A stretch of 64,000 nt of DNA from a bacterium 1XD42-54 (GTDB lineage: Bacteria; Bacillota; Clostridia; Lachnospirales; Lachnospiraceae): positions 1 through 64,000 of the forward strand of contig RAZH01000002.1 of the NCBI GenBank assembly GCA_003612585.1. The letters run 5' to 3'. A program made the position numbers and the translations under genes. Below, one piece after another: positions 17,501 to 32,500 of the stretch. Within the stretch, counting starts at the first letter, position 1. Each line of letters starts with the position of its first letter. The notes beneath the pieces were generated by a model. The model did no database searches and was not told where the DNA came from. It saw nothing but the letters and a program-made list of their open reading frames with translations.

Positions 17501-20500
17501 CTCTGACAGTTCCGAACAAGCAGGAACATACGGGATATGAGTTTGAACTGACGAATAAGGCCGTGGCTTCTGTCGGAGAGATGAAGATCCGGATTGATCT
17601 TCCGTCCGTTGCGAATAAGTCTGGGGATGACAGCAAGCCGATTGTCAAAGGATTTGACACGGAGCGTATTTTACTCTCTGGTTTTAAGGTGGGAGATAAG
17701 GTGGTGGCAGACATTAAGGCCATCCATATCTATGACTGGAATCACTCGCCTGATTCAGATAATCCGGACGCTGTGATTCCTGCTTCTGCGATTATACCGG
17801 AAGCAGATGGAACATTCACGATTGAAAAAAGTGCGCTTGTGGATGCCGATGGCAATCCGGTGAAGCTTACGATGATCCGTTCCATTGTATTTGACTGCAA
17901 CGAGTTTAATGGAAATAAAGCGGGCAGCATGACGATTCGGCTGGACGGAAAGACAGACTGGTTTGATGATCTCGATGCAAAGCTGACATTTGCACCGGAA
18001 AATGAGACTATGAAAAACTGTACGACGGTGTTGACAAACCGCCTGCATGTCGATCGGCCTGTGCTGTCTGTACACGGTGATGTCGAATACTTTGCAAACA
18101 ACAAATCCGTAAGCTCTACCTATACGGCAAATACGGATCAGAATCTGATGTCTTTGGCTGTTCCGTATGACAGAGATTTTAGCTATCTTGTAAATGTGGA
18201 GAATACCGGTGTATCGGTACTGGATGACGTGGATTTAAAGGTCACACTTCCGATTAATGACAGCTCTGCAGGAGCAGAGGCAAATACAGGTTTCCACACG
18301 ACAGGCATTGAGATCAGCCGTGCACTTTTGGAGCAGTTCCAGGAGATCGAGTCAATTACTTTCTGCGATGCAGATGACACGGCAGGAAAGAAATTTATTT
18401 ATACAAAAGCGGATGGTGCGACATCCGGCGAATTTGTTCTGGAAAACGGAACTGCATCATTTGGAAGCGGCAGCGGAGATATTGCGCTTGCTGAGGCAGA
18501 CCTGATTGCCTGGTGTGGTATTCATAATCTGCGTTCTATTTTGATTACGGGAAAGAAATTTCAAGTCACAGGGGCAACAAAAGAACTGTGGATCAAATTC
18601 CATGGCTTTTCTGATTCCGTGTTCGGTACGACCAATACCATGGTGATCGATGGTATAAACTATCTTGACGGGCTGCGCGATGTGGCGGCTTTTGCGAGCA
18701 AGACCATTGACCGGGCAAATGCTTATGTCAGCAAAATGTATTTTGACACTACGATCGCAGCCGGTTATACGACTGAGACCTCGACAAACCGCTTTGAGCG
18801 CGTGAGTACCGCGTGGGAGCATGTGAAAATACATCGGCCTTATGGAGGAGATACGCCATACTGGGATGACAACTCAGAGCTGGATATCGGCTATAAGGCA
18901 CTGGGTTCTTATATGATAGATTTCCGTCAGTATCTCAATGTTGGAAGGTCCTATCCGGCTATGCCTGTGCGAGGCGTATACAGCCAGGAACACCAGGATA
19001 TGAGCTATGTGTATACCGAGTCATTAAATACCGCAGCCAAGGTAGCGCTGCATATGACGCTTCCGGCGGATGCGTTTGATGCCTACTATCTGAAGATTGA
19101 TCCGAGGGCCAAAGATTATATCCAGTCCATTCGGGTTACGAGGGCAGACGGCACAGTGCAGACCATTTTGCCGGATGAGTGGCAGGACAATTCCGTGGCC
19201 AATGCGGCCGATGGAAGGAAATACTTCCGCGTTGATCTTGTGGAAGGCGGAGAAGAAGCCGCAGAAGGCGAAACAGGGGATGCGGGTGATACAGGGGATA
19301 CGGGCGATACAGTGGCCGAGTATTACAAGAGTCCTGACGCTGACTATACGGCAGAAAACCCGGTGACCAAAGTTGAAGTGGAGCTTGACATCAATGAAAT
19401 TGGCGATGATGGAAAAAATGCGTTAAATCCGGATTACGGTACGTGGTACCATGCAAATGACCAGAAGACCATGTATATGTTTGAGGTCACGGGAAGATTC
19501 TATAAAGCTGGAAATTATACGGCTTCAGTGACGTCTGACCTTGAGGTTGGAGGAAGCACGAGAGACGGTGTAACGGCAGTTGCGAAGGTCAGAACTCAGA
19601 CGGGAGCAACGACGGCCCGCTCAGAATGGTCTTTCCACAACTACTATCAGTACTGGTGGTACAGCGGCTGGTACTGGCACAGCGACTGGGCTGAGTATGA
19701 TGCGAGAGGGTTACAGTCCTCTACAAAGGTGAGCGTTTATAAAGAGAATAATGCAGTATTAAAGGGCGTTCATACGAATCCGAACCAGACCGGGGATAAC
19801 AGTGTCACCTTTGGTACGTATAATGAATTTGCGGTTGGCTTTTACCAGGGAATTCAGGGATCTTCACATGATTATCTGAACGGTGTGGGTTCTAACTGGG
19901 TGTACCAGGATTACTTTGATTGGACCGGAAAACATGCGCATACAGATACCGTTATTCTGACAGATACGCTGCCTGAGATCCGGCCTGACAGTGAGATGAA
20001 ATACTATGGTTTCCGTACAGAAGATATCTACCTGTCGTCACAGCTTTATGAGTATCTGGATTACGTAGAGATCACCAAAAAGAAAGTGACGCGCGACGAG
20101 GGAGAGACAGAGACCTATACCACTACGGTTTTGTCAGATAAAGCAGATCTTGTAAAGATTACCAAGGAAGAGCTTCAAAAGGCGACGGGAAGCCATGCTG
20201 GTTTCTATCATATTCCGGTGATTTATCCGGAGAAGGAAGAAGAGCCGGAGACGGAAACAGAGACAGAGACGGAAACAGAGACGGAAACAGAAACAGAGAC
20301 ACCGGAAAGCGGTGAAACACCACCGGAAAAGGGCAGTGTTGTCCTAGGAGAGGATGAGTTTGTTTACAGCTATACCATTCATCTGAAAAATATTTACGGA
20401 CACGGTGATTACGCATCTGAGTTGAGTGATCGGAAGAGTGAACTGAAGACCTGGACGAATCAGGGCGCAAATACAGACTGTGATATCTTTGTAGGTGGCG

Positions 20501-23500
20501 GTGTGTATATCGTTAGACCTGCCAATAATACGGTCCCGAAGGATGCTTATAACAACCTGAACGCTTCTTCTTATATGGAGAGTGTGGAGAGTACCTATTA
20601 TTCTCAAAAAGATGACGCGTACATGATGGGATATCGTCTTCCATTTCAGGCAGGCCATCTGATTGATGCAAATCCGGGCGGTTATATCTGGGATTATAAG
20701 GCAGATAATCATGAGGCTACGGTAGCTCCGTTTGAGGTGAAAATCTGGAACCGTGCTGATACCAACACGTCAACCGGAAAGTCGGCACGCATTAGCAAAG
20801 CAGTGACGACAAACACGATGAATGCCAGCTATCGTCTGAAACATATTTATATTCCGGAAGAGTTTATTGAGGGAACCTGGTACAATCTCCATACACTGAC
20901 GATGAAATATGGTTCCGGAGGAAAACATACGGTTACCATGAGCCTGGAGAATCTGAAAACCGGCGGCACGTATGCAAAATATATGACGAAGGACGCCGCA
21001 AAAAACAGATATGTGTTTGATGTGAATCAGTTCTTGATCGATCATATTGAGGAGCTTGAAACGTATACGGTGAGCAACCAGGATGCGGGGGATCTGTATG
21101 TAAAGGAATTTGTACATTCATTTACCATGGATTTACGTGCCGTATCCCCGAAAGACGACGGACTCGACGGAGGAGAATACTTAAGTGCCACAAAGGCAAA
21201 TCTTCCGGCCTATACGTATGACGGCGTGTACGTAGACCGTACGAAGGAAGATATGAAAGAAGACGAGTGGACTCTGAAATCGAGGCCCACGGTTCTGTAT
21301 TCGGCGGGGTATGATTACTGGGATGATACATGGTATCGGAATTATCTGGAGGTAAGCTTTACCTCTTCCGATGTAAATGCAGAGAATTACCAGGGTGACT
21401 TGAGCGGAACGACGACGGAAGATTATTATCAGATTAAAAATCTTGTCGGAAATATGCAGGTTGGTATGAGCAGAACAACTGCGCTTTCCGATACGCTCTC
21501 TTCATTTGCATACGATGTTGATCTCGATGCAGACGGCAATAATCAAAAGCTGGGAGTGGATGAGGCGCATCTTTTGCCGAATGACTATATTGAATACCAT
21601 CTGACGATCGGCGCGGCGGATGACAGTGCGCTTCCGATTTATCGACCAGAGCTGCGTTTCACGGTTCCGGATGGACAGAGAATCATTGGCTGGAAGATTG
21701 GAAGCAGATCAGATAAACTGGATATCAAAGATGAAGATATCACTGCTACCGCGATTGCAAAAGGCGAGACACAGCCTGTTGTAATGAATCGTGATAAGCT
21801 GTACGCGCTGGAGGAAGAAACGACTCCAGCTCCGGGCGGAGATATTCTGCCGGAGGAGCCGGAAGCTACGGAACGCATTGGCGAGAAGACAAATTATAAA
21901 AGAATTGATCTGGTAATCGGTACGCTCAAGGATCGCGAGACAGATATGGATGCATCCGTTGCTTCAAATTCTTTTGACAAAGGGGAGCGGCTTGAGATTA
22001 TCGTACTTACACAGCTTACGGATGAGCTGGAACCTTCTGAGGGAAAAAAGACAGGTGAGGCGCGTTATTATGCGGCGGCTCAGCCGATTCACACGTATTC
22101 GGACTACAAGATCAATGGAAACGCCAGAAATAACGGCGGTGCATCCTCTTCCTCCCGTTATACAACCTCCCAGAATGCGGATTATTACCGTTATGTGGGC
22201 AGTTACTGGGGAAGAACCGGAGAGCAGACATATCTGTCGGATATCCGCAGCAGTGTGACGTTCTATGACAGCCGGAATCTCTCAGTTGTGGCAGCTTATG
22301 ATAATCTGGCGCATCAGTATGACAGCCAGCCAATGACGATAAAGGTGACAGGAGCAGATGGAGCAAACGCGGAAAATGACGCGCTGCATACGCTGGATGA
22401 AGCCACTTATACGCTGGCTTTCCTGTCAAAAGCAGGTGCAAAGTGGTTTAAAGGTTTTGACCTCACAGAGAAACCGGAGTTTTCCTATCCGGCAAATATG
22501 GATGCATCAGCCGCAAGGCCGATTAAAGTGGAATATTGCTATTTCGGCAATATTGGCACCAAAATCGGAAGCTATACGGAAGCTGAAATGAAGAATGAGA
22601 TCTGGCTGGAGGATGAGGAAGTTACCCTTTCAGATGGTACAACCTGCAACCGGATTGTGGCAGATGCAAAAGAGCTGACGCAGGAGCAGAAGGACGCGGG
22701 ATGCCGGCTTCTGAAAGATGCAGTAAAGATTCGCTGGACTTATTATGATATTCCAGCATACGGGACAGATGGCAACCGGGTTGTGTTTGCATCCAAGGGA
22801 GATGAGTTTACCCTCCACGGGCTTGCACGCTACCGGGACATCCGAACAGATGCAGAGCGTCAGACAAAGGTGATTGCAGACCGTTTTGACATTCTGATCA
22901 GTGCCGATGTTGTGTTGAAACACAAGCATCATGAGATGGTGGCGAATTCATTGACCGGAGATGACGCGGCAGATGTGGCTGAGGAACAGGAGTTTCAGGA
23001 GGTATCGAAGCTTCTGGGTACAGGAAGCGTGGGAGCAAAAGCGGCGCTGGAACGTCCGGTTCTGAATCTGCATACACAGATTTTTGAGGAGGAGACGCAG
23101 GCACAGACACCGTATGATGCGGCGGCAAAGCAGCAGCTTGGTTATCGACCGGGGGATACGGTATGGTTTAAGACAAGCATCTCAAATATACCGGCGGCAA
23201 ATGCCGCGGTTGGCATGCAGGGAGCACTTCTGGAGCCGGTTATTTTCGATAAGATTCCGCAGTATATTACAGCCTGCGGTCTCGATGGTGCAGCTGGTAT
23301 TACCGGAGCAGGCGATGGTGCGGAAGACCCTGATGTGGCGGCTGGAATCCATGTAGTATGGTACGATAAGGACGGAAATCCGAAACCGGATGTTCCGGAT
23401 TATACGGTAGCTCTTTCTGATACGTTTGAAGATATACCGGATTATGGCGGCGATATGGTGACTGTCAAGGCAGACAATGACGGAGTCGGAATGGGAACCG

Positions 23501-26500
23501 GCCATGCGTTTGCTGATATTGTGCTAAGTGGAAACAATAAGAATACGGAATGTACAGAGATTTCTTATAATCTTTATACCATTTCGTTTGCGGCGAATAC
23601 GCGTCTGGAGATCGGAGAGCGTATTGAGGTATGGTATGCGGCGAGAATTGACGAGGAAAATCTTCCGCTTGCGTATACAACCAGAAGCGGAAAGACCTTC
23701 ATGGACTACTATCCGAAGATGGGAGAGTATTATCAGGTCGGCGTCGGGTACAGCAGCTCCACTGGCTATACAGCGGCTTCCTATCCTTATGCGGGAAGAC
23801 TGAGCTACCATGATAACGCTTCAGAGGGAATTACCGCTGGGGATGAATATTACAGCTTCCGCAAACAGTTCCAGAATTCTGCGAACATGATGGATATGAA
23901 TTTCCTCTGTCACGACGTAGGTGTGAGCGGTACGAGAAATTCAGGTATTGACCGTTATGATTATCTGAAGGACTCTACGGTATATATGCCAGGAAACGGT
24001 GTCGATAACGATGCCTATGGCGGTTCAAACGGTGTATTGAAGGATTATGATATCAATACGGCGCACAACCAGCAGCAGGCGAAGTATGTACCGACAATGA
24101 CACGAGAGCAGTTTGACGAGCTTCCGGTGAGTGAGCAGTATGTTCATACAACAAGTGGAAGAAACAGGGATTATTTCCGATTGTTGCTTGCATACCGCAA
24201 CCGAAGTGCAGACTGGCAGAAAGCAGAGGCAGAAGGCGGACATGAAGATGCCGTAATTTGGGCACAGGCCCGTATTCATCTGCAGACAGCCTGGCTGGCG
24301 ACAAGCTCCAGAATGTACGGTCTGGAAAGCGATTATTTCCAGAACACGGAATACCTGCCGACGGCATACTGGAATATGAGAACAGACCCGCATCAGGAAC
24401 GCTGTCCGAGCGGACTGAGTTATTATGCGGACAGTGGCGTGTTGCGCTGGCGAACAGCGCTGTATAACGATGACAGCATTACTGCTCTGGAATATGACCA
24501 GAATTTTATGGCACAGATCGGTGCGTATAACTACGGTGACTGGGATCTGACGGATGGTGTGGAATTCATTTATGTCATGCCGGAAGGCGTTGAGCCATCA
24601 GATCTTGGAAATGTGCAGGCATATTTGATGACAGGCGGTGATTCCAAGACTCCGCAGTATACTGCGGTTGACGGGGCAGAGGTATCTGTACTGCAAAGTC
24701 CTGGAGGCGGCGGGTATCTGACACCGAATATTATGAGAGACCCGCTTCTGAGCAATTCTGCTCTGAACCGTACGGGAGACAGCTATGTCGGAAAGAATCC
24801 TTACCAGGGAAGTAATTCCTACGTGCTTCGTATCACTGTAAAACAGCCTCTGAAAAAGTGGTTTAACAGAGGCAGTGATAAGGGCTATATGATGCTGGTA
24901 AATATCCCGGCACATGTGTATGCAACGCCGGCAAATGGTTACTGGTATGATGAGGTAATGGCGCGTCCGCTTGATACTGAAGCGGAGGACAGCAGATATT
25001 ATCAGATTTATGATATTACGACGCTGTGGGGCAATAATTATCTCCTGGCTCTCTCCGCAGGGCTGCAGACGAGCACACAGTACTGTGGCATGGATTATCT
25101 GTGGAACAGTTATTATCGTCAGAACTGGAACGGCTATGTGAACAACAACCGTTATGGAATTGAGGACGGCAGGTATTATCTGAACGGCTCGCCGAATATG
25201 CCATATATTAACGGAATGAACATCTCAAATCTTGAGGTGTCCGCACAGGGAAGTGTGGATGACAGCGGTGGAAGAGAGAAGTTCATGAGCGGAAAACGTA
25301 CAACATACGCAAGTACGGGAACGAGGGCACATATGCGCAGGCCATTCATCCGTACATGGACGACGGTAGGAGAAAACAATCTGGAGGGCTCGGCCGGAGA
25401 TTGTTATTATCTTGATTCACAGGGTGATTCTTCTACTATGAATGTGATTGTGGAGAATAAGTACTGGCTGCATCAGCTTGCTCCAAACCGTCGGTATGAT
25501 ATCAACGGCGACGATATTTACCAGTACTACAAACATTATCACAATTATGCGACAGACGGCGGAAATAAGGGAACGCTTTACTATCCGGTTGTGACAGACG
25601 TGCTTCCGCAGGGAATTGTGCCGATTGACTCAGAAGGACTGCGTTTTACGCAGGACAATGCGTACAATGCAACCAGAACGCTCGACTGGAGCATGTATAC
25701 GGCAGCTTACAGCGCTGCAACCAGTTCTACATTTGCACTTGCAGAAGATGAAAAAGCACTGTACCAGGCAATCGTAGAATATGTTGTACTTGAGAGTGAC
25801 GGCGGGGAGCCGCAGGGCCGTTATCAGATTACCTTTATGCAAAAGGAGACACCATCCATTGGAAATGCCGTAAAAGCGAAGATTTCTTCAGAGCAGAGAC
25901 GATGCTTTTCCTTTAAGTTTGTTACGATGGGACCACCGGATGCAACGACGAAGGATGGAGATATTGATGGACGCCTGACGACACAGTATGGAAAAAATCA
26001 TGTATTTGTAAGCAGTCAGCTTCCAAATTATCGCTTCCTGCTGGACGATGAAATCACTGAAAACCCATACTGGGTAGGAAACACACAGGTAACAAACTAT
26101 CAGAACTGGGCTTATCAGAAATATGTAAATGGTACAAATTATGATGCGCGCCGGGACGTGGCAGGTCTTGTGCTTCCATGGGTACCTGTGTTGAATGATG
26201 TAGGCACGCAGTCGGCGATTGATCCGACGGATGTGGGCGGAAATAAACGTTATTCCGAAGCAGAGCCGATTGAGTTGGAGGATTACCCGACAATCAGATG
26301 GAGCCAGAAGCTGGCAAGTCAGAATTTCAATAAAAATGGAATAAGTACGGAAGTCGGTGTGCATGCCACAAACAGAATCCGTATCAGCTATCCGTCAATC
26401 GAAAATCAGAGTTATGTGTCAAATCATGAAGCAGGGACGATTACAGATCTTGGCGGACGTTCACCAGACGGTTTGGCGGGCACATACACGTATTATCCGG

Positions 26501-29500
26501 ACAGCAGCGATAAATCGAAGACGGTACAGTATGGAGACAGGCTGTATTACAACGTCAGAATCAGCAGCAGTGCGTCGGCTAACAATTATCTGTATCACGG
26601 AGATATTGACCATGCAGTGATTCGTGCGACAATCGTGTTGCCGAAGATCGTCAGCTATTATGAGCAACAGGATGCTGACGGTAATTTTGCAGGACCTTTC
26701 TATCTGTATTATCAGAAAGGCGGAACGACAAAGCGGTATACGTTTGAGGAACTTGCCGAAGCAGGTTACCAGGTTGAACTGGAACAGCACCATGAAAATG
26801 AAGATGGAACAGAGACACTGGTATTTAAGATCCTCACTGCTGGAGACAATCTTAAGAATCCGACTTTTGTCGACGATTACCTGACAAACAAGAGAAGGCT
26901 GCCAGGTTCCTTTGAATACGGTGATGTACTGGTATTTGGTATAGAGACAGAGTTAGACTGTGCAGGTGAAGCGGACAGCATTTTGGAGGGAGACGACTAC
27001 TGGGATCAGGCATATAAGGCAGATACGTACGTGACCCTTGATGATGTGAGCGGCGAATATCTGCAAGAGATGTATCCAGATGGTGGTTTTGAAGAGCTTG
27101 CCGAATACGATGAATCTAAGATCGGATGGACACGTAAAACGAGTGACAGCGAAGAGGACAAGATTGACTGGGATGAGGACGGCGTATATGAGGATAGTTA
27201 TACGCAGGATGTTTCGGCCGTGGTGACTGTGAGAAAGCCGGGAGCCATTGTCCGCGTTGATACTTCGGTGCAGCGTGTACAGATTATTAATCCGGACTTG
27301 ACCGGCGGAACAACTACCGTAGTGGAAGACCCGTCTGTTAAGGGCGCGGAACGTATGAAGATCTATGTGGATCAGGTCGTAAACACAGGCAGCGCTGTTT
27401 CGGATTTTGTTTTGGATTACCGAGTGCCGTACCGTGGAACAGATGACGGAACGCGAGAGGAAGCTCCTGCGGACGGTAAGCAAGTAGAGAGTAATGTATA
27501 TGCAATTGGTACAGGTGTATGGGAAATGCCTGGAGATCCGACCTCTCCTGAGTATCAGGCCTATATGGATAAGCTTAAGCTTCATGTATATGCACTGTGC
27601 AGTAAGAGCAGTCGTGGACCAGCAGAAGAAAATGCACCTTATGAAGAACCAGGAAGTGACGTTGCATCAGATGTTGCCGATTGGGTTGATCTGACGGCGC
27701 TGATGGGAGCGAAGGATGGCCTGAGCCTGACTGAGAATCATATTATTGATGTGACGGCTCTGTCCCGTACAGAGAGGAATCTGAACCGCCGTATCTATCA
27801 AATTCGGTTTTTGATTTCCTCGGGTGACCGGGCATATCCGGTACCGGAGGGCTTCCGCCTCGCAATAGATGCAGATCCGGATACTGACGGCAATCAGGAA
27901 ATGGATGTGATTGATCCAAAACATCAAAATCTGAATCCGCTTCCAGATTCGATTACATCAACGATAGGTTTCGGTGATGGAAATATTATTGATCCAGACC
28001 AAACAGAGACAGGAAGTGCAGCGTTTGTCATGGTAACAATGATAAACAGCAATGACCGGAAACAACACGTAAATCATTTTGCAGCAGCCTGGGCGAAGTT
28101 TGACAGCAACGATGCGCATGTGGGTCAGACCTCAGAGCGTTCCCGTGCCGGGTATTATATCAGCCGTGAGATGCCTGTGCTTCAGGTAGACCTGGAGGCG
28201 AAATACTTTAAACGCCAGCAGATTGGAAAGGATGAAAACGGAAAACCGATATACGGCTATAAGTGGGACAGTGACCTGACGATCACGGATTCAAGCCAGA
28301 TGCTGAAATACAGGGCATCTATTTCCGACCTTTCAGAAAAAGCGATTGAAGATGCAGGTCTGGAGGCAACGGCAGACAATGCAACACACGTACAGATTTC
28401 AACAGTGCTTCCATATATCCAGGCGATTGATTCGTCAGTGGAGGATCCGGATGCAGAAGAACCGGTATATCCGAAGTATCCGTATACGACGTACGAAGAG
28501 GATACTCCGGTACATGGAGAGTACAGCTCATCGACAAGGTTGTATCCGGAGCAGGCACAGTGGAGCTGGTATGTGGAACGCGAAGACGGCACCATTGCAA
28601 AATCGCACGGTATTGATAATGTGTCGATTGTAATGTACGATAAGGTTACTGACCTCAACAGTCAGCTACAGCGCCGCGTTATGACATGGACTGCAGATGG
28701 ATATCTGGAGCCAGGACAGAAGCTGGTTATCGAGTACCTCGTGCCGGTTAATACAGAAAGTTCAGGACTCGACAGCTCAGACCTTCTGACGTGTAAGGCG
28801 TATGCGTTTAAGCCAGGCGCTTTTATGCCGCATATTCCGGTTGTAGAGGGAAGTTATGCGACGTATGCATTTGAGCTTGACAAGCGTGATATCAACAACA
28901 ATGGGTTGAAAAACAGCGAAAATACGCTGGTAAAAACAGTTGGAGGTATTGGATTCGGAACAGGACGAAGTCTGACGCGTATGAAAATATCGCGTTCAGA
29001 ATATGGAAGCGGATTAAACGCGGAGGGTAATAATGACAAGCACCCGTCGCTGGTACCGGAAGGTTCGGAGTATTCCTTTGCTTCAACGGCGCTGAATCCG
29101 ACAGAGACAACGTTTGACCAGCCGGTTATCTACGATGTGCTTCCATATGTGGGAGATACGGCGATTATGCCAAGAAATGCAGAGCATACGCAGGCAAACC
29201 CCAGAGGTACCAAATGGAGCGGTATCTTAAATCTGGATTCGGTACAGGTATTACTTGGAAGTAAAGCACTCACAGATGGCAAAGATGTGACAATCTGGGT
29301 CGGACCGTTTAATTACGGGGCAAACGGAGTAGGTATTGTCAAGATACCAAAAGAATCCCTGCCAGGTCTCAGTGATACGTGGAACAAGGCCTTCTATGAT
29401 AACCTTCGTAAGACAGATGCGGCAAAGCGAAAATATTTTGTAAAACTGAGTGATCTGAAAAAACTGAAGGGAACAGACACATATGAAGATCTGGAACGTT

Positions 29501-32500
29501 ATGTGCAGGCGATCTATGTAGAACCAAAGGCAGGCTTTGAGCTTGGCATGATGACGAAGCTGGCACTGTCGTACCAGATGAAGGCACCGTTGAACCTGCC
29601 AATGTATCCAGGTTATACGCCGGAGAGCAGTCCGGGCGCGGTACTTTCAAGTGCAGTAAAAGAATTTTGTTCGTTCAACAGCTTTGTAGTACAGGCGCAG
29701 GGAGAAGAACCCACAGAGTCCGCATTTGTCGGTGTGTATCTTGATGCGCCGGGGGACAAAGGATATATCGGACATTATGTGTGGATGGATGAGGATTACA
29801 GTGCGAAATTTACGGATGACGCGGAATACGTGCAACGAGACGGCCGGTGGATCCGGTCAGGCGGCGCAGACCCCGGAATCAATGGTGTAAAAGTAGAGCT
29901 TCTTTCTGAAAACGGATATCCGGTTAACCGCCTTGGAGAACCGGTGGTAGAGTATGGCGGAAAGTACTGTCTGGTAAATGAAGAGACAGGAGAATTGCAG
30001 CTCGATACTTCAGATAATCCGATCTACACGCTTTATGGACCTGAGTATTATATTACGGAAAATGATGCATACGGAAATCAGGGTTACTACGTACTGTCCA
30101 ATCTGACGCCGGGCAATTACAAACTGCGCTTTACCTTCCCGGAAGGCGTTTACGATGAGCATGCAATCACGACAAGGCTGCTCGGAATGACGCAGACGGG
30201 CGTACAGGTATTCCGGCCGAATGACAGGCTTCCGGATCTTGGGACAAAGGGAAGCGGTGTCGTACCGTCTGACAATGCAGAGGTAAAGAGTCTGACAGTT
30301 CAGATGAAAGCTGCAGTACGTGTTGATGCGATCGGAACTGATCCGTCTACGTATGCGGACTATGATGAAAGAATGACTTCCTATGATCTTGGTATTGCAC
30401 CGGCCTATATTTATGGCGGATATGCATGGAAGGATGAAGGAGAAAAAGTAGATGGCAAAGGAGGAACAAACGGATATATTGACAGCAATGAAGAGCGCCT
30501 TGAAAAAGTCCGGCTGAATATTTATGAGATTCTTTCGGACGGAACGAGAACGCTAACCTACGATGGTGACGGTGAATTGACCGAGGATATTTTGACAGAT
30601 AAGAACGGATTCTTCCAGGTTTCGTTGTATCCATATCGCAGCTACGTTATTGTAGCTGATACCGGGCTTTTGGATACCGTATATGAACCGACTCCGGTTA
30701 CACACAGTACGTATCCGATGGAAATGTCAAACGATAACGACCTGGTGTTCAAGACGACGGAGATGGAGATGGCGACATCGATGTTTACGTCGGGGCCGGT
30801 GTACAAAGACGATAAACCGATCATGAATGACAAAGGAAGCCACGGGCCATTTTTGAGTATTGGTCTCGGATTTGTCGAAGTCGGAAAAGGTTATATCGGA
30901 AAATATATTTTCAACGATAAGAACTATGACGGTCTTCGGAATATGTACATCAACGATGAAGGCTATCCGGCTACAGAGCCTGGAGTTGACAGCGTTCGTC
31001 TGGTACTGGAGCAGTATTATTACGACAATGGCGAGTGGAAGTTTATAGACGATATACAGGAACAGTTCAGTGATGGTTCTTCTTATATCTTCTCCGGTGT
31101 TACTACAACGTATACAGCAGGAAAGAAGAAATATCTTGCAGGCTACCGGGTTAAGATAGATCTGAACAGTTTGCCGGAGGACTTTGTTCCGTCAAAGTAT
31201 TGGATGGGAAATGGAACATCGGACAGCGATCTTCCGACCGTTGATTTAGGCAAGGAGCCCAATCAGGGATCGCTCAGCAGTGAAGAGGGTGGCGATTACC
31301 GGTATATGAATCAGCAAATTCTGGTTATTTCGGATTTCGCGACAGATGATACGCTGGAAGAGTACAAGCTGACAGTAGAAGGTGTGACCTATGATCTTTC
31401 TAAAGCGCGGACCGTACTTGATACAGATGCTGCTTTGGCTACTGTGGATTATGCAGTAATTGAAGGCGTCATTTGGGACGATAAGAATTATGACGGCCAG
31501 CGGGGAACGTACAAGGATGAGGACGGAAATGAGGTGTCTGAACCTGGTATGACCGGAATTAGTTTACAGCTTGTGCCGTACGTATATGATGGAGGCAGCT
31601 GGAAGCTGCTGCGGTCAAAAGATCTGGATGATCCGGATGAGTATGGCCGTTACGTGCCAATGACCGTAACAGGCGGAGATGGCGCTTATGTGTTCGATCA
31701 TGTGGTTTCAACCGCATACGTTGGTGGAAAGCGACTGCTGACAGGATATCGGGTTCAGATCATAACAAACTTTGCAGGTAAGTGGTACGGAATTACAAAA
31801 TACCGTCAGGGCAATCCTGAGACCGACAATGATCTGCGCAAAGAGAATGGAGCATTGATGTTTGGTGAGTCTGACGAGATTATCGTTGTGGCGCGCCAGG
31901 TTAAGGAGAGCGATCTGCGCAAAGAGTACGGAGATATAGCGCTTCGCAATCAGGAGCAGATGGTAATTCAGAATGCGCTTGGCTATTTTGATGTCAATAA
32001 AGTGGTTGACGATCAAAAGGGTGGCGATGCAGGCTTGACAAAGCTTCGTCGTAATTCAATATCAGGCCGCGTATGGGAGGATACAAATTATAATGGTATT
32101 CTTGATACCGAAAAAGGAACGGACAGCGAGCCGGAAAAGGGAATAGAAGGCATTGAGGTAAGCATTCGCCGCTACTATCTGAAAAAGGTACAGAGCAGTG
32201 AGGAAGCTGGTACCTGGATGGAAGATACCGAGTTTAATGATGAAGACAGGACCGTTACAACAGATGCGGACGGAGCTTATTGCTTCGAAGATCTGGAGGC
32301 ACAGGTTTACAGAGAAGGTATCTATTATCTTGCAGGTTATAAAGTCTTTGTAAAAGAACATCCGGATTTGTCTGTCTATGCAATTACGCGTTACCGACAG
32401 GCAAAAGAGGAGGGGCAGATTGACAGCGACCTCAGACCGGATCGCAGTATGAATGAGGAAAAAGAATACATTATACTGTCAGAGTCATACAGCGAGGCAG

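Noticed and set aside
20236-20335. Microsatellite or CRISPR-like repeat
   Set aside because: In-frame Thr/Glu codons of the giant protein, no spacers.
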